Below, in pieces: positions 8,447-18,323 of a stretch of DNA of 64,000 bases. Source of the stretch: Flavimobilis massiliensis. Lineage in GTDB: Bacteria > Actinomycetota > Actinomycetes > Actinomycetales > Cellulomonadaceae. The notes below the pieces were generated by a model. It did not search any database. It was given only the letters and a program-made list of their open reading frames with translations, and was not told the origin of the DNA. The stretch covers positions 1,302,001-1,366,000 of the forward strand of contig NZ_LT964979.1 in the NCBI RefSeq assembly GCF_900240335.1, in the 5' to 3' direction. The position numbers were made by a program, and so were the translations under genes. Numbering within the stretch: the stretch's first letter is position 1; each line of letters starts with the position of its first letter.

Positions 8447-9697
8447 CTACGACCGGTGCGGGTCCTCCGGTCGAGGGATGTGCGACGCGGGGGTGTCGTC
8501 GAGGTGAACGGCCGGCACGGCCTGCCCGGCGAAGGCGACGTTGTCGAGGTTCTCCGTCGGCACGTTTGTGGGCGACGAGGTCGACCCGGAGACCGACGCG
8601 TCGTGCGCGCTCGGCCGCGCCGACTCCGTCACCGGTACGTCCTGGCGGGGCACGGACGGCTCAGGGAGGAAGAGCCAGGTGTAGGTCGGCTGGATGATCG
8701 GCCGCAGGAGCCGGCGGACGGGAGGGGTGGCGAGGAGCGCGCCGACGACGGCCGTGCCGACGAGCATGAGCACGACGTCGGTGCGCGAGTCGAGGCGCTC
8801 GAGCAGCCCTGCGTCGACCGCCTGACGCACGAGGAACGGGTGGAGCAGGTAGATGTACATCGACCCGGTGCCGAGGTACGAGATCCAGGTCAGTCGCGAG
8901 CGCGGCGCCAGGGCGAGCACCGCGAGCGCCGCGAGCATCCCCCCGCCGAGGAGCACGAGCGTGCGGGCCTCGAGGTCACCGACGAGGTTCGACTGCGCGT
9001 AGGGCTTCACCATGCTGAACCAGCGGCGCTTGAGGTCGCCGTCCGCGAGGATCGCGACGATCGCAGCGCTCCACACGAGCAGGACGCCCCCAGATGCCCA
9101 GCGCACCCACGTGCGGTCGAGGACCTCACGGAGACCGTGCTGCCGGAGCTTCCAGCCGAGCAGGAACACGGGCAGGAACGCGACGGTCCGGCTCATCGAC
9201 CCGGCCGGGCCGATCGACGGTGCGAACCCGGCCACGAGCGCGACGACGACGCTCAACGGGACAATCCAGCGGATCGTCGCGAGCAGCGGCAGGATCGCGC
9301 GCCAGACGAAGAGCGAGAGGAGGAACCACAGGGCAAGCGACGGAGTCCCTGGGTCGAACACGAAACGTCCCCCGAGCAACCACTTGTGGATGGTCGCGAG
9401 CATCTCGAAGCACAGGTAGACGAGAAGCACGTTGCGGACGAGCCCGACGGCCCTGCGCCGCGTGAACGGCGACGCGTCGGAGAAGTACCCGGCGAGCAGC
9501 GCGTAGAGCGGGACGCGTGCGGGCCAGGTGAGGAAGAAGACGTGCTCGAGGAGGTCGCTCTCGCCCGGCACCTGGTCACCGAAGTGCATCATGACGATGA
9601 GGATCGCGGCGATGAACCGCGCGTTGTCGGGCCACGGGTCACGCGGTTTCCGAGTCGTCGTCGTGCGCGCTCGCGCGGTCTGCGCACGTGAGCTCAT
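8447..9697 (-). CDS. Acyltransferase family 3 membrane protein (surface polysaccharide O-acyltransferase-like)
   Basis: A 416-residue polytopic protein of the OafA/NodX acyltransferase-3 type. It opens with DNARFIAAILIVMMHFGDQV, matching the family's first helix, where R and the H of MMHF are conserved. About ten hydrophobic helices follow up to residue ~350, including LGTGSMYIYLLHPFLVR near 305. A Ser/Pro-rich cytoplasmic tail of ~65 residues ends it. I used the ATG preceded by AGGGAGAA rather than an in-frame start 57 nt upstream. Such enzymes O-acylate extracytoplasmic sugars. Its partner is the downstream GT2. Confidence 0.8.
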   Translation of the reverse strand: MSSRAQTARARTTTTRKPRDPWPDNARFIAAILIVMMHFGDQVPGESDLLEHVFFLTWPARVPLYALLAGYFSDASPFTRRRAVGLVRNVLLVYLCFEMLATIHKWLLGGRFVFDPGTPSLALWFLLSLFVWRAILPLLATIRWIVPLSVVVALVAGFAPSIGPAGSMSRTVAFLPVFLLGWKLRQHGLREVLDRTWVRWASGGVLLVWSAAIVAILADGDLKRRWFSMVKPYAQSNLVGDLEARTLVLLGGGMLAALAVLALAPRSRLTWISYLGTGSMYIYLLHPFLVRQAVDAGLLERLDSRTDVVLMLVGTAVVGALLATPPVRRLLRPIIQPTYTWLFLPEPSVPRQDVPVTESARPSAHDASVSGSTSSPTNVPTENLDNVAFAGQAVPAVHLDDTPASHIPRPEDPHRS

Positions 9698-9746
9698 ATC
9701 GCGGTTCTCCCTGTCAGCTTCCGGCCCGCGAGCCGGACCGTACGGC

Positions 9747-10403
9747 TCACGCAAGGATCAGTGTGCCGTACTTCGCGACGATGAGGGTTGTGATGATGAC
9801 GACGATCCCAGCGGCGAGGTAGGCGTCGGCACCTGACCTCACGAACGTCAGCGCGCGCTGCTGGGCGGCGGGCGGCAGGTAGAGGTTGTCCTCGAGGATG
9901 TTGTGGTGGAGCAGCGTCATGAAGACGAGCGTCGTGCCGACCGTGATGACGAGGCACCAGGGGCACAGCGCCCCGATGACCCACATCGACTGCGAGAACA
10001 GCCAGAACGCGAAGGTGAGGCCGAAGAGGTAGACGACCTGCGCGGAGAACATGAACCAGCGGGGGAAGCGGACGCCGCCGAGGCTCGCGACCGCGATGGT
10101 GATGACGACCGGTTCGCAGATCATCCCGAGGAACGCGTTGGGGAACCCGAAGACCGACGCCTGCCACGAGAGGCCGACGCTGCTGCACGAGAGGACGGAG
10201 TTGATGTCGCAGCCAAACGTCGCGTCGGGGTTGCCCGCGAGCACGATCGCGTCGTAGGAGAGCACGAACGACGCGGTGAGCGAGAGCAGCGCGGAGAGCA
10301 GCATCGTGCCGAAGATCCAGCCGCGCGAGTGGCGGAAGCCTCGCGGGTGCTCGTCGACGGGGTGGTCGTCGACGACGTCGGTGTGCTCATCGGTGTCGGT
10401 CAT
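9747..10403 (-). CDS. Vitamin K epoxide reductase family protein (VKOR)
   Basis: A 218-residue integral membrane thiol oxidoreductase. VKOR homologues reoxidise DsbA-like proteins in actinobacteria, passing electrons to menaquinone and so supporting disulfide formation in exported proteins. The loop cysteines Cys65 and Cys73 (CDINSVLSC) and the active-site Cys147-Pro-Trp-Cys150 pair are all present, with hydrophobic segments around residues 30-52, 95-112, 118-140, 150-165 and 195-215. The ATG follows a CTGGAGGG ribosome site. The N-terminal 25 residues are acidic and His-rich. It is divergent from the DUF885 gene, with 146 bp of shared promoter space, and no DsbA partner lies beside it. Confidence 0.9.
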   Translation of the reverse strand: MTDTDEHTDVVDDHPVDEHPRGFRHSRGWIFGTMLLSALLSLTASFVLSYDAIVLAGNPDATFGCDINSVLSCSSVGLSWQASVFGFPNAFLGMICEPVVITIAVASLGGVRFPRWFMFSAQVVYLFGLTFAFWLFSQSMWVIGALCPWCLVITVGTTLVFMTLLHHNILEDNLYLPPAAQQRALTFVRSGADAYLAAGIVVIITTLIVAKYGTLILA

Positions 10404-10549
10404 GTGCCCTCCAGGGTGTCCGGTCCATCGTCCGTGACGTCCGGCCCGTCCGGCCTCGGACGAAGGTCCCGTGCGACGTCGACGTTCCGCGGCGGCGACG
10501 TGGGACGCCGTCGGTGCGCCGACGACCGCGGACGTCCTAGTGTGCCTCC

Positions 10550-12295
10550 ATGACCACCTCGCACGACGACCCGTCCGTCCCCGCCACCTCGCCCGCGCCA
10601 GCACGCGTGTCGACCGCGATCGACGCCCTCGCGGACGCGCACGTGGCGACCGTGTGCCGGCTCGACCCGTTCGTCGCGACGGTCGCGGGCGTGCCCGGGC
10701 ACGACCACGAGGTACCGGACTGGTCGCCCGCGGGCACCGCTGCGCGTGCCGCTGCCGTGCGGGAGACGCTCGCGGCGCTCGACGGCCTCGACCCGGTCGA
10801 CGACGTCGACCGGGTGACGGCTGCGGCCATGCGCGAGCGGCTCGGCCTCGAGCTCGAGCTCTTCGAGGCGGGCGAACTGCTCGCGCCGCTCAACAACATC
10901 TCGTCGCCCGCGCAGGACCTGCGGGACGTCTTCGACCTCATGCCGACCGCGACGCCCGAGGACTGGGAGACGATCGCGCTCCGCCTGCTCGCGGCACCGG
11001 CCGCGCTCGACGGCTACGTCGAGTCGTTACGCGAGGCCGTGCGCACGGGTCCGGTGCCCGCCCGGCACCAGGTGGAGCTCGTCGCCGGCCAGGCACGCGA
11101 GCAGGCGGACGCGTCGTCGTCGTTCTTCACGGCGTTCGTCGAGGGCGAGGCGGTCGACGCCGCGCTCGAGGGCTCCGCCGTGTGCGCGGCGCTCCGCCGT
11201 GACCTCCTCGAGGGTGCGGCCGGCGTGCGCGCCGCCTATGGTCGCCTCGCCGACGTGCTCACGCACGAAGTGGCACCGCACGCGTCGGACGTCGACGGCG
11301 TCGGCGAGGAGCGGTACGCGCTGTGGTCGCGCCACTTCCTCGGCGCGCGCGTCGACCTCCGCGAGACGTACGCGTGGGGCCTCGAGGAGCTCGCGCGGAT
11401 CGTCGCGGAGCAGGAGGCCGTCGCGGCCGAGATCGGCGGCGCCGGAACGACGGTCGAGCAGGCGATCGAGCTGCTCGACGCCGACCCGGAGTACACGCTC
11501 GAGGGCACCGACGCGCTGCGGCGCTGGATGCAGGAGACGTCGGACGCCGCGATCGAGGCGCTCGACGGCACGCACTTCGACATCCCCGCGCCCCTCCACA
11601 CGCTCGAGTGCCGCATCGCTCCGACGCAGACGGGCGGCATCTACTACACGGGCCCGTCGGCCGACCTCGCGCGACCGGGCGCCATGTGGTGGTCCGTGCC
11701 CGCGTCGGTGACGACGTTCTCGACGTGGCGCGAGCTCACGACCGTCTACCACGAGGGCGTCCCCGGCCACCACCTCCAGGTCGGCAGCGCCGTCATGCTG
11801 CCGCTCAACGACTGGCGTCGGCTGCTGTGCTGGACGTCGGGCTTCGGCGAGGGCTGGGCGCTCTACGCGGAGCGCCTCATGACGGACCTCGGGTTCGTCG
11901 CGACGCCGGGCGACCGTCTCGGCATGCTCGACGCGCAGCGCATGCGTGCGGCGCGCGTCGTCCTCGACATCGGTGTCCACCTCGGCCTGCCGTGCCCCGC
12001 GGAGTGGGGCGGCGGCACGTGGGACGCCGACAAGGCGTGGGACTTCCTCCGCACGAACGTCAGCCTCGACGAGGACTCGCTGCGCTTCGAGCTCGACCGT
12101 TACCTCGGCTGGCCGGGGCAGGCGCCGTCGTACAAGGTCGGGCAGCGGCTGCTCGAGGAGATGCGGGACGCGGCGCGCGACGCGGCCGCGGAGCGCGGCG
12201 AGACGTTCGACCTCCGTGAGTTCCACGCGCGGGTGCTCGCGGTGGGGGCGGTCGGGCTCGACACGTTGCGGGACGCGGTCCTCGCTGCGGGCTGA
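10550..12295 (+). CDS. DUF885 family protein (metallopeptidase-like)
   Basis: A 581-residue cytosolic-looking protein of the DUF885 family. The diagnostic segment YHEGVPGHHLQ lies at residues ~398-408, a variant of the zinc-binding HEXXH motif, followed by GFGEGWALYAERLM (~430-443) holding a likely third ligand Glu. Other family blocks are GGIYYTGP, FELDRYLGWPGQAPSYKVGQ and a C-terminal region. There is no signal peptide. Activity has not been settled for most members, so a peptidase role is inference from the zinc-site geometry. The gene is monocistronic: a structured intergenic region follows. Confidence 0.85.
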   Translation: MTTSHDDPSVPATSPAPARVSTAIDALADAHVATVCRLDPFVATVAGVPGHDHEVPDWSPAGTAARAAAVRETLAALDGLDPVDDVDRVTAAAMRERLGLELELFEAGELLAPLNNISSPAQDLRDVFDLMPTATPEDWETIALRLLAAPAALDGYVESLREAVRTGPVPARHQVELVAGQAREQADASSSFFTAFVEGEAVDAALEGSAVCAALRRDLLEGAAGVRAAYGRLADVLTHEVAPHASDVDGVGEERYALWSRHFLGARVDLRETYAWGLEELARIVAEQEAVAAEIGGAGTTVEQAIELLDADPEYTLEGTDALRRWMQETSDAAIEALDGTHFDIPAPLHTLECRIAPTQTGGIYYTGPSADLARPGAMWWSVPASVTTFSTWRELTTVYHEGVPGHHLQVGSAVMLPLNDWRRLLCWTSGFGEGWALYAERLMTDLGFVATPGDRLGMLDAQRMRAARVVLDIGVHLGLPCPAEWGGGTWDADKAWDFLRTNVSLDEDSLRFELDRYLGWPGQAPSYKVGQRLLEEMRDAARDAAAERGETFDLREFHARVLAVGAVGLDTLRDAVLAAG

Positions 12296-12655
12296 CGGGG
12301 GTTCGGGGTCACCGCCGCGGTGCTCGCCGCCCGCGAGCGGCGTGCACGCCGCAGGCTGACGGGGGCGTTCGGTGAGCCGGGCGAGCAAGCGCGGTGCCCC
12401 GCCCCCGGGTGTTGGAGGGCACACGTGGCGGGGCACCGCGGTCGAAGCGTGGGCACGGGGTGCCGGAGGGGTACGTGACCCCGCACCCACGCTTGCTCGC
12501 GAGGCGACGTCGCTGTCGCCGGGGACCTGTCGGCGTCCGAGGCGCTCACAAGCACCCCGGGGGTTCCCGGCGCATGTCCCTTCCCTTCATCCTCGCCGCG
12601 CGGCCGCGCGCTCCCGCGGGACGAACGTCCCCGGTCGCGCGGATACGCTGGGCCC
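12296..12655. other. Structured 360-bp intergenic region with competing hairpins
   Basis: No gene is seen. An outer inverted repeat (12381-12391 with 12490-12500, 11/11) encloses a perfect 13-bp stem (12391-12403 with 12427-12439) and a 17-bp stem with two mismatches (12445-12461 with 12478-12494). The last stem overlaps the 3' arm of the outer stem, so the two are mutually exclusive. A second copy of GCTGACGGGGG, first found at the end of the upstream gene, lies 64 bp downstream of it. It may be a terminator, an attenuator before maf, or a small RNA. Only the pairing is directly seen. Confidence 0.6.
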
Positions 12656-13327
12656 ATGACCAGGCTCGTCCTCGCCTCCGCCTCCCCCGCCCGCACCGCG
12701 ACGCTCGCCGCCGCCGGCATCGACGCGCCCGTGCGCGTATCGGGCGTCGACGAGGACGCCGTCCTCGCCGACGCTGCCGACCGCTTCGGCACGCTCGACC
12801 CGGCCGACGCGGTGCTCGTGCTCGCGCAGGCGAAGGCCCTCGCGGTCGCGGAGGACCTCGAGTCGGACGACACGCCCGACGCGCTCGGCACGGACGACGT
12901 CATCGTGCTCGGCTGCGACTCGATGCTCGAGATCGACGGCGAGGTCGTCGGCAAGCCGGGCGATGCGGAGACGGCGCACGAGCGCTGGCGACGCATGCGT
13001 GGACGGTCGGCGACCCTGCACACGGGGCACTGGCTCGTCGACCTGCGCGGCACGGACGCGGGTGGCTCGGGTGGCACGCTCGGCGCGACGAGCTCGACGG
13101 TCGTGCACTTCGCGGACCTCGCGGACGACGAGATCGACGCGTACGTCGCGACGGGCGAGCCGCTCGTCGTCGCGGGAGCGTTCACGATCGACGGTTTCGG
13201 CGGGCCGTTCGTCACCGCGGTCGAGGGCGATCCGCACGGGGTCGTCGGCCTGAGCCTGCCGCTCCTGCGGGAGCTGCTCGCGGAGGTCGGCGTGCACGTC
13301 CACGACCTGTGGCGGACGCGGGTCTGA
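12656..13327 (+). CDS. maf: Maf family nucleoside triphosphate pyrophosphatase
   Basis: A 223-residue Maf/Ham1-fold protein. It hydrolyses non-canonical or modified nucleoside triphosphates to monophosphates and has been linked to septation control. It starts with the family signature LVLASASPARTATLAAAGI (4-22, the phosphate-binding loop SASPAR). The VLGCDSMLEIDGEVVGKPG block (~83-101) supplies catalytic Asp and Lys, followed by EGDPHGVVGLSLPLL near the end. The family's usual Ser/Arg/Tyr/Thr triad is largely kept. Its place upstream of an acyl-CoA carboxylase alpha gene matches other actinobacteria. 232 bp of control region separate it from that gene. Confidence 0.9.
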   Translation: MTRLVLASASPARTATLAAAGIDAPVRVSGVDEDAVLADAADRFGTLDPADAVLVLAQAKALAVAEDLESDDTPDALGTDDVIVLGCDSMLEIDGEVVGKPGDAETAHERWRRMRGRSATLHTGHWLVDLRGTDAGGSGGTLGATSSTVVHFADLADDEIDAYVATGEPLVVAGAFTIDGFGGPFVTAVEGDPHGVVGLSLPLLRELLAEVGVHVHDLWRTRV

Positions 13328-13449
13328 GCCGCGCCGCGCCGGTGTCCGACGGCCGCAGGGTGCATGCGCCGTGAGGTGTCGGCGCACCTCGTCGCTTGTC
13401 GTTGCGACACAACCGCACACTGGGCGCTTCCCCGGCTGACCCCGCAGGG

Positions 13450-13498
13450 TTGTGGGTCCTCCACAAACGACCCCGCGCGGGCTTGGACCCCCGTCCAA
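13450..13498. promoter_or_regulatory. Two adjacent inverted repeats upstream of the carboxylase gene
   Basis: TTGTGG-N5-CCACAA (13450-13466) and TTGGAC-N4-GTCCAA (13483-13498) lie 62-110 bp before the GTG start. Each has perfect 6-bp arms and they are about one and a half helical turns apart. They look like operator half-sites for a dimeric regulator such as TetR or GntR. The regulator is unknown, and chance occurrence is possible at this arm length. Confidence 0.4.
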
Positions 13499-13559
13499 TG
13501 TTGTCCCGACACCCGGATGCGCGCCCACGGGCGGGTGCGCGCAGGCGTTACGGTGAGCC

Positions 13560-15335
13560 GTGCCCGCTCTCACGAAGGTCCTCATCGCCAACCGCGGCGA
13601 GATCGCCGTCCGTGTCGCCCGCGCGTGCGCCGACGCCGGCATCGCGTCGGTCGCCGTCTATGCCGACCCCGACCGCGACGCCCTCCACGTCCGGCTCGCC
13701 GACGAGGCGTTCGCGCTCGGCGGCGCCCGCGCCGCCGACACCTACCTCGACGTCGCCAAGCTGCTCGACGTTGCACGCCGCTCGGGCGCCGACTCCGTGC
13801 ACCCCGGCTACGGCTTCCTCGCTGAGAACGCCGCGTTCGCGCAGGCCGTCATCGATGCGGGCCTCACGTGGATTGGTCCGCCGCCCTCAGCGATCGAGTC
13901 GCTCGGCGACAAGGTGAGCGCGCGTCACATCGCGCAGCGCGCCGGCGCCCCGCTCGTCCCGGGAACGCCCGACCCCGTGACCTCCGCCGCCGAGGTCGAG
14001 GAGTTCGCCCGCACGCACGGCCTGCCCGTCGCGATCAAGGCGGCGTTCGGCGGCGGCGGCCGCGGCCTCAAGGTCGCGCGCACGCACGAGGAGATCCCCG
14101 AGCTCTACGAGTCCGCGGTCCGCGAGGCCGTCGCGGCGTTCGGTCGCGGCGAGTGCTTCGTCGAGCGGTTCCTCGACCGGCCACGTCACGTCGAGACGCA
14201 GTGCCTCGCCGACGAGCACGGCACCGTCGTCGTCGTCTCGACCCGCGACTGCTCGTTGCAGCGACGCCACCAGAAGCTCGTCGAGGAGGCCCCCGCGCCG
14301 TTCCTCACCGAGGCGCAGGAGGCCGAACTCTACGCGGCGTCACAGGCGATCCTCCGCGAGGCGGGCTACGTCGGCGCGGGCACGTGCGAGTTCCTTGTCG
14401 GCGTCGACGGCACCCTGTCGTTCCTCGAGGTCAACACGCGGCTCCAGGTCGAGCACCCCGTGACCGAGGAGGTCACGGGCATCGACCTCGTCCGCGAGCA
14501 GCTGCGCATCGCCGCGGGCGAGCCGCTCGGCTACGACTCCGTCGAGGTCCGGGGCCACTCGTTCGAGTTCCGTCTCAACGGCGAGGACCCGGCCGCGAAC
14601 TTCCTCCCCCAGCCCGGCACGATCACGGGTCTGAGCTTCCCGTCCGGGCCAGGCGTGCGCGTCGACTCGGGCGTCATCGCCGGCGACACCGTCTCGGGGC
14701 TCTTCGACTCGATGATCGCCAAGCTCATCGTCACGGGCGCGACCCGCGCGGAGGCCGCGCAGCGCGCACGCCGCGCGCTGCGCGAGCTGCAGATCGAGGG
14801 CATCCCGACGGTTGTGCCGTTCCACCGCGCGGTCATGGCCGACGAGCGCTACGTGCCCGCCGACCCGGCCACGCCGTTCGAGGTGCACACGCGCTGGATC
14901 GAGACGGCCTTCGTCGACACGCTCGCGACGCTCGCCCCCGCGACGCCCGCCGTCGCCGAGGCCGAGACCGCACCGGCGACCGAGCGCGTCGTCGTCGAGG
15001 TCGCGGGCAAGCGCCTCGAGGTCGTCATCCCCGCAGGCCTCGCGGGCGGCCGACGCCCCTCGGGGGCAGGCCCGCGCCCGCAGCGGGCCCGCCGTCAGGC
15101 GCGTGCTACCTCGGGCACGTCGGGCACGTCGCTGTGCTCCCCCATGCAGGGCACGATCGTCAAGGTCGCCGTCGCCGAGGGCCAGGAGGTCACCGAGGGT
15201 GAGCTCGTCGTCGTCCTCGAGGCGATGAAGATGGAGCAGCCGCTCGTCGCCCACCGTGCGGGCGTCGTCACGGGGCTGCAGGCCACCGCCGGTGCGGGCG
15301 TGAGCTCCGGCACCGTCATCTGCGAGATCGTCTGA
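13560..15335 (+). CDS. accA3: Acyl-CoA carboxylase alpha subunit (biotin carboxylase plus biotin carrier)
   Basis: A 591-residue actinobacterial acetyl/propionyl-CoA carboxylase alpha chain supplying carboxybiotin for malonyl- and methylmalonyl-CoA synthesis. It has the biotin carboxylase N-lobe (KVLIANRGEIAVRVARAC), the ATP-grasp glycine loop AFGGGGRGLKVA (~161-172), the EVNTRLQVEHPVTE active site (~285-298) and the C-lobe. A linker of ~60 residues leads to the carrier domain with EAMKMEQ (biotinyl Lys557). The GTG start puts the conserved N-terminus at residue 5. The alpha chain stands alone, so beta and epsilon subunits must be encoded elsewhere. By position after maf it matches M. tuberculosis accA3. 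A terminator hairpin follows. Confidence 0.93.
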   Translation: MPALTKVLIANRGEIAVRVARACADAGIASVAVYADPDRDALHVRLADEAFALGGARAADTYLDVAKLLDVARRSGADSVHPGYGFLAENAAFAQAVIDAGLTWIGPPPSAIESLGDKVSARHIAQRAGAPLVPGTPDPVTSAAEVEEFARTHGLPVAIKAAFGGGGRGLKVARTHEEIPELYESAVREAVAAFGRGECFVERFLDRPRHVETQCLADEHGTVVVVSTRDCSLQRRHQKLVEEAPAPFLTEAQEAELYAASQAILREAGYVGAGTCEFLVGVDGTLSFLEVNTRLQVEHPVTEEVTGIDLVREQLRIAAGEPLGYDSVEVRGHSFEFRLNGEDPAANFLPQPGTITGLSFPSGPGVRVDSGVIAGDTVSGLFDSMIAKLIVTGATRAEAAQRARRALRELQIEGIPTVVPFHRAVMADERYVPADPATPFEVHTRWIETAFVDTLATLAPATPAVAEAETAPATERVVVEVAGKRLEVVIPAGLAGGRRPSGAGPRPQRARRQARATSGTSGTSLCSPMQGTIVKVAVAEGQEVTEGELVVVLEAMKMEQPLVAHRAGVVTGLQATAGAGVSSGTVICEIV

Positions 15336-15342
15336 CGCGGCC

Positions 15343-15386
15343 CGTCGTGCGGGGCGACCCGGGTCCCCGGAGCGTCCCGCACGACG
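15343..15386 (+). terminator. Hairpin terminator after the carboxylase gene
   Basis: 11-bp perfect arms (15343-15353 with 15376-15386) enclose an inner GACCCGGGTC palindrome, 8 nt after the stop codon. There is no U tract, as is common in high-GC actinobacteria. It separates the carboxylase gene from pgi. Confidence 0.65.
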
Positions 15387-15508
15387 ACGCGCGTCACGCG
15401 CGCCCGCACGCTCAAAGAGCTCGCGCCAGCGTCCGAGAAGTCCCAGCCGCTTCCCGCGTCCGCACCGTACGGTAGGACGGACAGTTTCGAACGAGTCGAG
15501 GAGTCCTC

Positions 15509-17191
<1,683 letters not shown>

Positions 17192-17305
17192 CCCCCCGCC
17201 CTCCCCCCCCCCCCCCCCCCCCCCCCCCCCGCCCCCCCCCCCCCCCGGCCCCCCCCGCCCCCCCCCCCCCCCCCACCCCTCCCCGTCCCCGGCCCGCACC
17301 CCCCN
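17192..17305. other. Poly-C low-complexity stretch ending in an undetermined base (probable assembly gap)
   Basis: About 110 bp made almost wholly of C, including an unbroken run of 28 C (17203-17230), interrupted by single G, T and A and ending in N at 17305. It starts right after the pgi stop and ends exactly where a gene fragment begins without its 5' end. This is what a collapsed or low-quality assembly gap looks like. It should not be read as natural sequence. Confidence 0.85.
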
Positions 17306-17463
17306 TTCATCCCCATGCAGACCCGCATGGCGCGTGACGACCTGCTCGTCGAGTACCTGCGGCACACGGGCTCAGGGCTCTTCGCCGTGCCGCCGGGCGT
17401 GCCCGCGGACGCGCGACTGTCCCCCGTCGACGGGGCGTACGTGGGCGAGGGTTGCTCAGCTAG
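17306..17463 (+). pseudogene. C-terminal fragment of a DyP-type peroxidase, 5' end lost at the gap
   Basis: Translation from the first base after the N reads FIPMQTRMARDDLLVEYLRH, then TGSGLFAVPPGV and GAYVGEG. This matches my recollection of the C-terminus of dye-decolourising peroxidases (F-x-P-x-Q-x-R, then Y-x-x-H-x-G-S-x-x-F-A-V-P-P-G). These heme enzymes are often exported or encapsulated. The frame then runs on past the expected end. Adding one G to the GGG at 17449-17451 would give YVGEGLLS and the TAG at 17461-17463, so a single-base miscall or real frameshift is likely. The missing ~300 codons presumably lie in the assembly gap. Confidence 0.6.
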
Positions 17464-17502
17464 GCGCTACGTGTGGCCGACGTCAGGTGAGTGCGCGGGC
17501 AA

Positions 17503-17991
17503 TCAGGCCTCTGCCACGTGCTCAGCTGCGTCATCGATGGCGACCGTCAGCGCGACGGCGGCGGGGTACGTGCCGTCGAAGGCATACCGCCCGTCGAGGA
17601 TTCTGTCGGGTCCGCTCACGCGCACAGTTGCGGACGCGCCGTCTGTCCTCGCTCCGACGAGCGTCCAACCGCCAAGCCGCGCGAGATCGTCGGGCCCGTA
17701 CGCGAGGTCGCGGAGCAGCTCGACCCAGTCAAGGTGCGGGTCGCCACGCACGATGTCGGGCAGGTCGCCACGGTGGGGGACCGCGCATTCGACGCCTGCC
17801 GCGCGGAGCGCGTCGTGCAGAGTGTCGCGCGTACTGCCAGGACTCAGCGCAATTCTGGCACCACAGGCCGACGTGGTGAGGATGCCTTCGACGGTGACAA
17901 CGAACTCGACAATGACAAACGTCTCCTGGCCACGCTCAAACTCGGAAAGTTCAAAGAGAAGCGCGCCTTGCGCGGAGGGGTCACCACGCAT
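17503..17991 (-). CDS. Hypothetical protein, candidate immunity partner of the upstream toxin-like fragment
   Basis: A 162-residue soluble, acidic protein. I do not recognise its family. It has a hydrophobic-strand pattern (ETFVIVEFVVTVEGIL, GWTLVGARTDGASATVRV, AAVALTVAIDDA), two cysteines (ACGARIAL, VECAVPH) and a WVELLRDLAYGPDDLARLGGW helix. It starts 2 nt after the preceding gene's stop, so the two are almost certainly co-transcribed. A small acidic protein placed directly downstream of a basic, Cys-containing C-terminal fragment is the classical position for an immunity protein. That role is inference. It could equally be an unrelated conserved hypothetical. Confidence 0.55.
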   Translation of the reverse strand: MRGDPSAQGALLFELSEFERGQETFVIVEFVVTVEGILTTSACGARIALSPGSTRDTLHDALRAAGVECAVPHRGDLPDIVRGDPHLDWVELLRDLAYGPDDLARLGGWTLVGARTDGASATVRVSGPDRILDGRYAFDGTYPAAVALTVAIDDAAEHVAEA

Positions 17992-17993
17992 GT

Positions 17994-18323
17994 TCAGATG
18001 TTCAATGCGTTCTTGACGAAGTCAGGGCATGCCGTCATTCCCTCACAGTACGTGGTGACGACACCATAGCCCCGCCGGTCGGACGTGTCGGTCCGGAAGT
18101 CCACGCGTGCGAACAGACTCACGGTCCTTACTACACGACACTTGCGGCACCAGAGCGCACCGGTGCACTGGATCTCGTGAACAGGCGTGCGGTACTCCCC
18201 GTCGGTACGGGTGCGCACCCCGTCCTGCGATGTCTCCGGATACTGCGTGACGGCCCGCGCCACTCGCCACGTCACGTTGTGCTTCGACACGACCTTCGCA
18301 TAAACGTTGCTTCGCAGGTTCAC
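17994..18323 (-). CDS. Toxin-like C-terminal fragment (orphan polymorphic-toxin module?)
   Basis: From the first usable start (GTG) the product is 109 residues: NLRSNVYAKVVSKHNVTW, then EYRTPVHEIQCTGALWCRKC, VDFRTDTSDRRGYGVVTTYC and TACPDFVKNALNI. It is basic with paired cysteines. The same frame is open back to a TAG at 18597-18599 with no ATG, GTG or TTG. That extra stretch still looks coding (e.g. ESKIGDLTQAAVTSASASS, AYSWRDVTGR), suggesting a 3' cassette cut off from a larger secreted toxin. The layout of a variable C-terminal module followed at 2 nt by a small gene is typical of polymorphic toxin-immunity pairs. Function is inferred. The 286 bp before the next gene hold nothing else I can support. 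Confidence 0.5.
   Translation of the reverse strand: MNLRSNVYAKVVSKHNVTWRVARAVTQYPETSQDGVRTRTDGEYRTPVHEIQCTGALWCRKCRVVRTVSLFARVDFRTDTSDRRGYGVVTTYCEGMTACPDFVKNALNI

Noticed and set aside
6854..9691. 945-codon plus-strand open frame opposite the GT2 and acyltransferase genes
   Set aside because: It is antisense to two well-supported genes, has a highly charged D/E/R/H-rich composition typical of high-GC shadow frames, and no recognisable domain.
17192..17337. Proline-rich protein encoded by the poly-C tract
   Set aside because: The tract contains an N, lacks codon structure and abuts a truncated gene, so it is best read as an assembly artefact.
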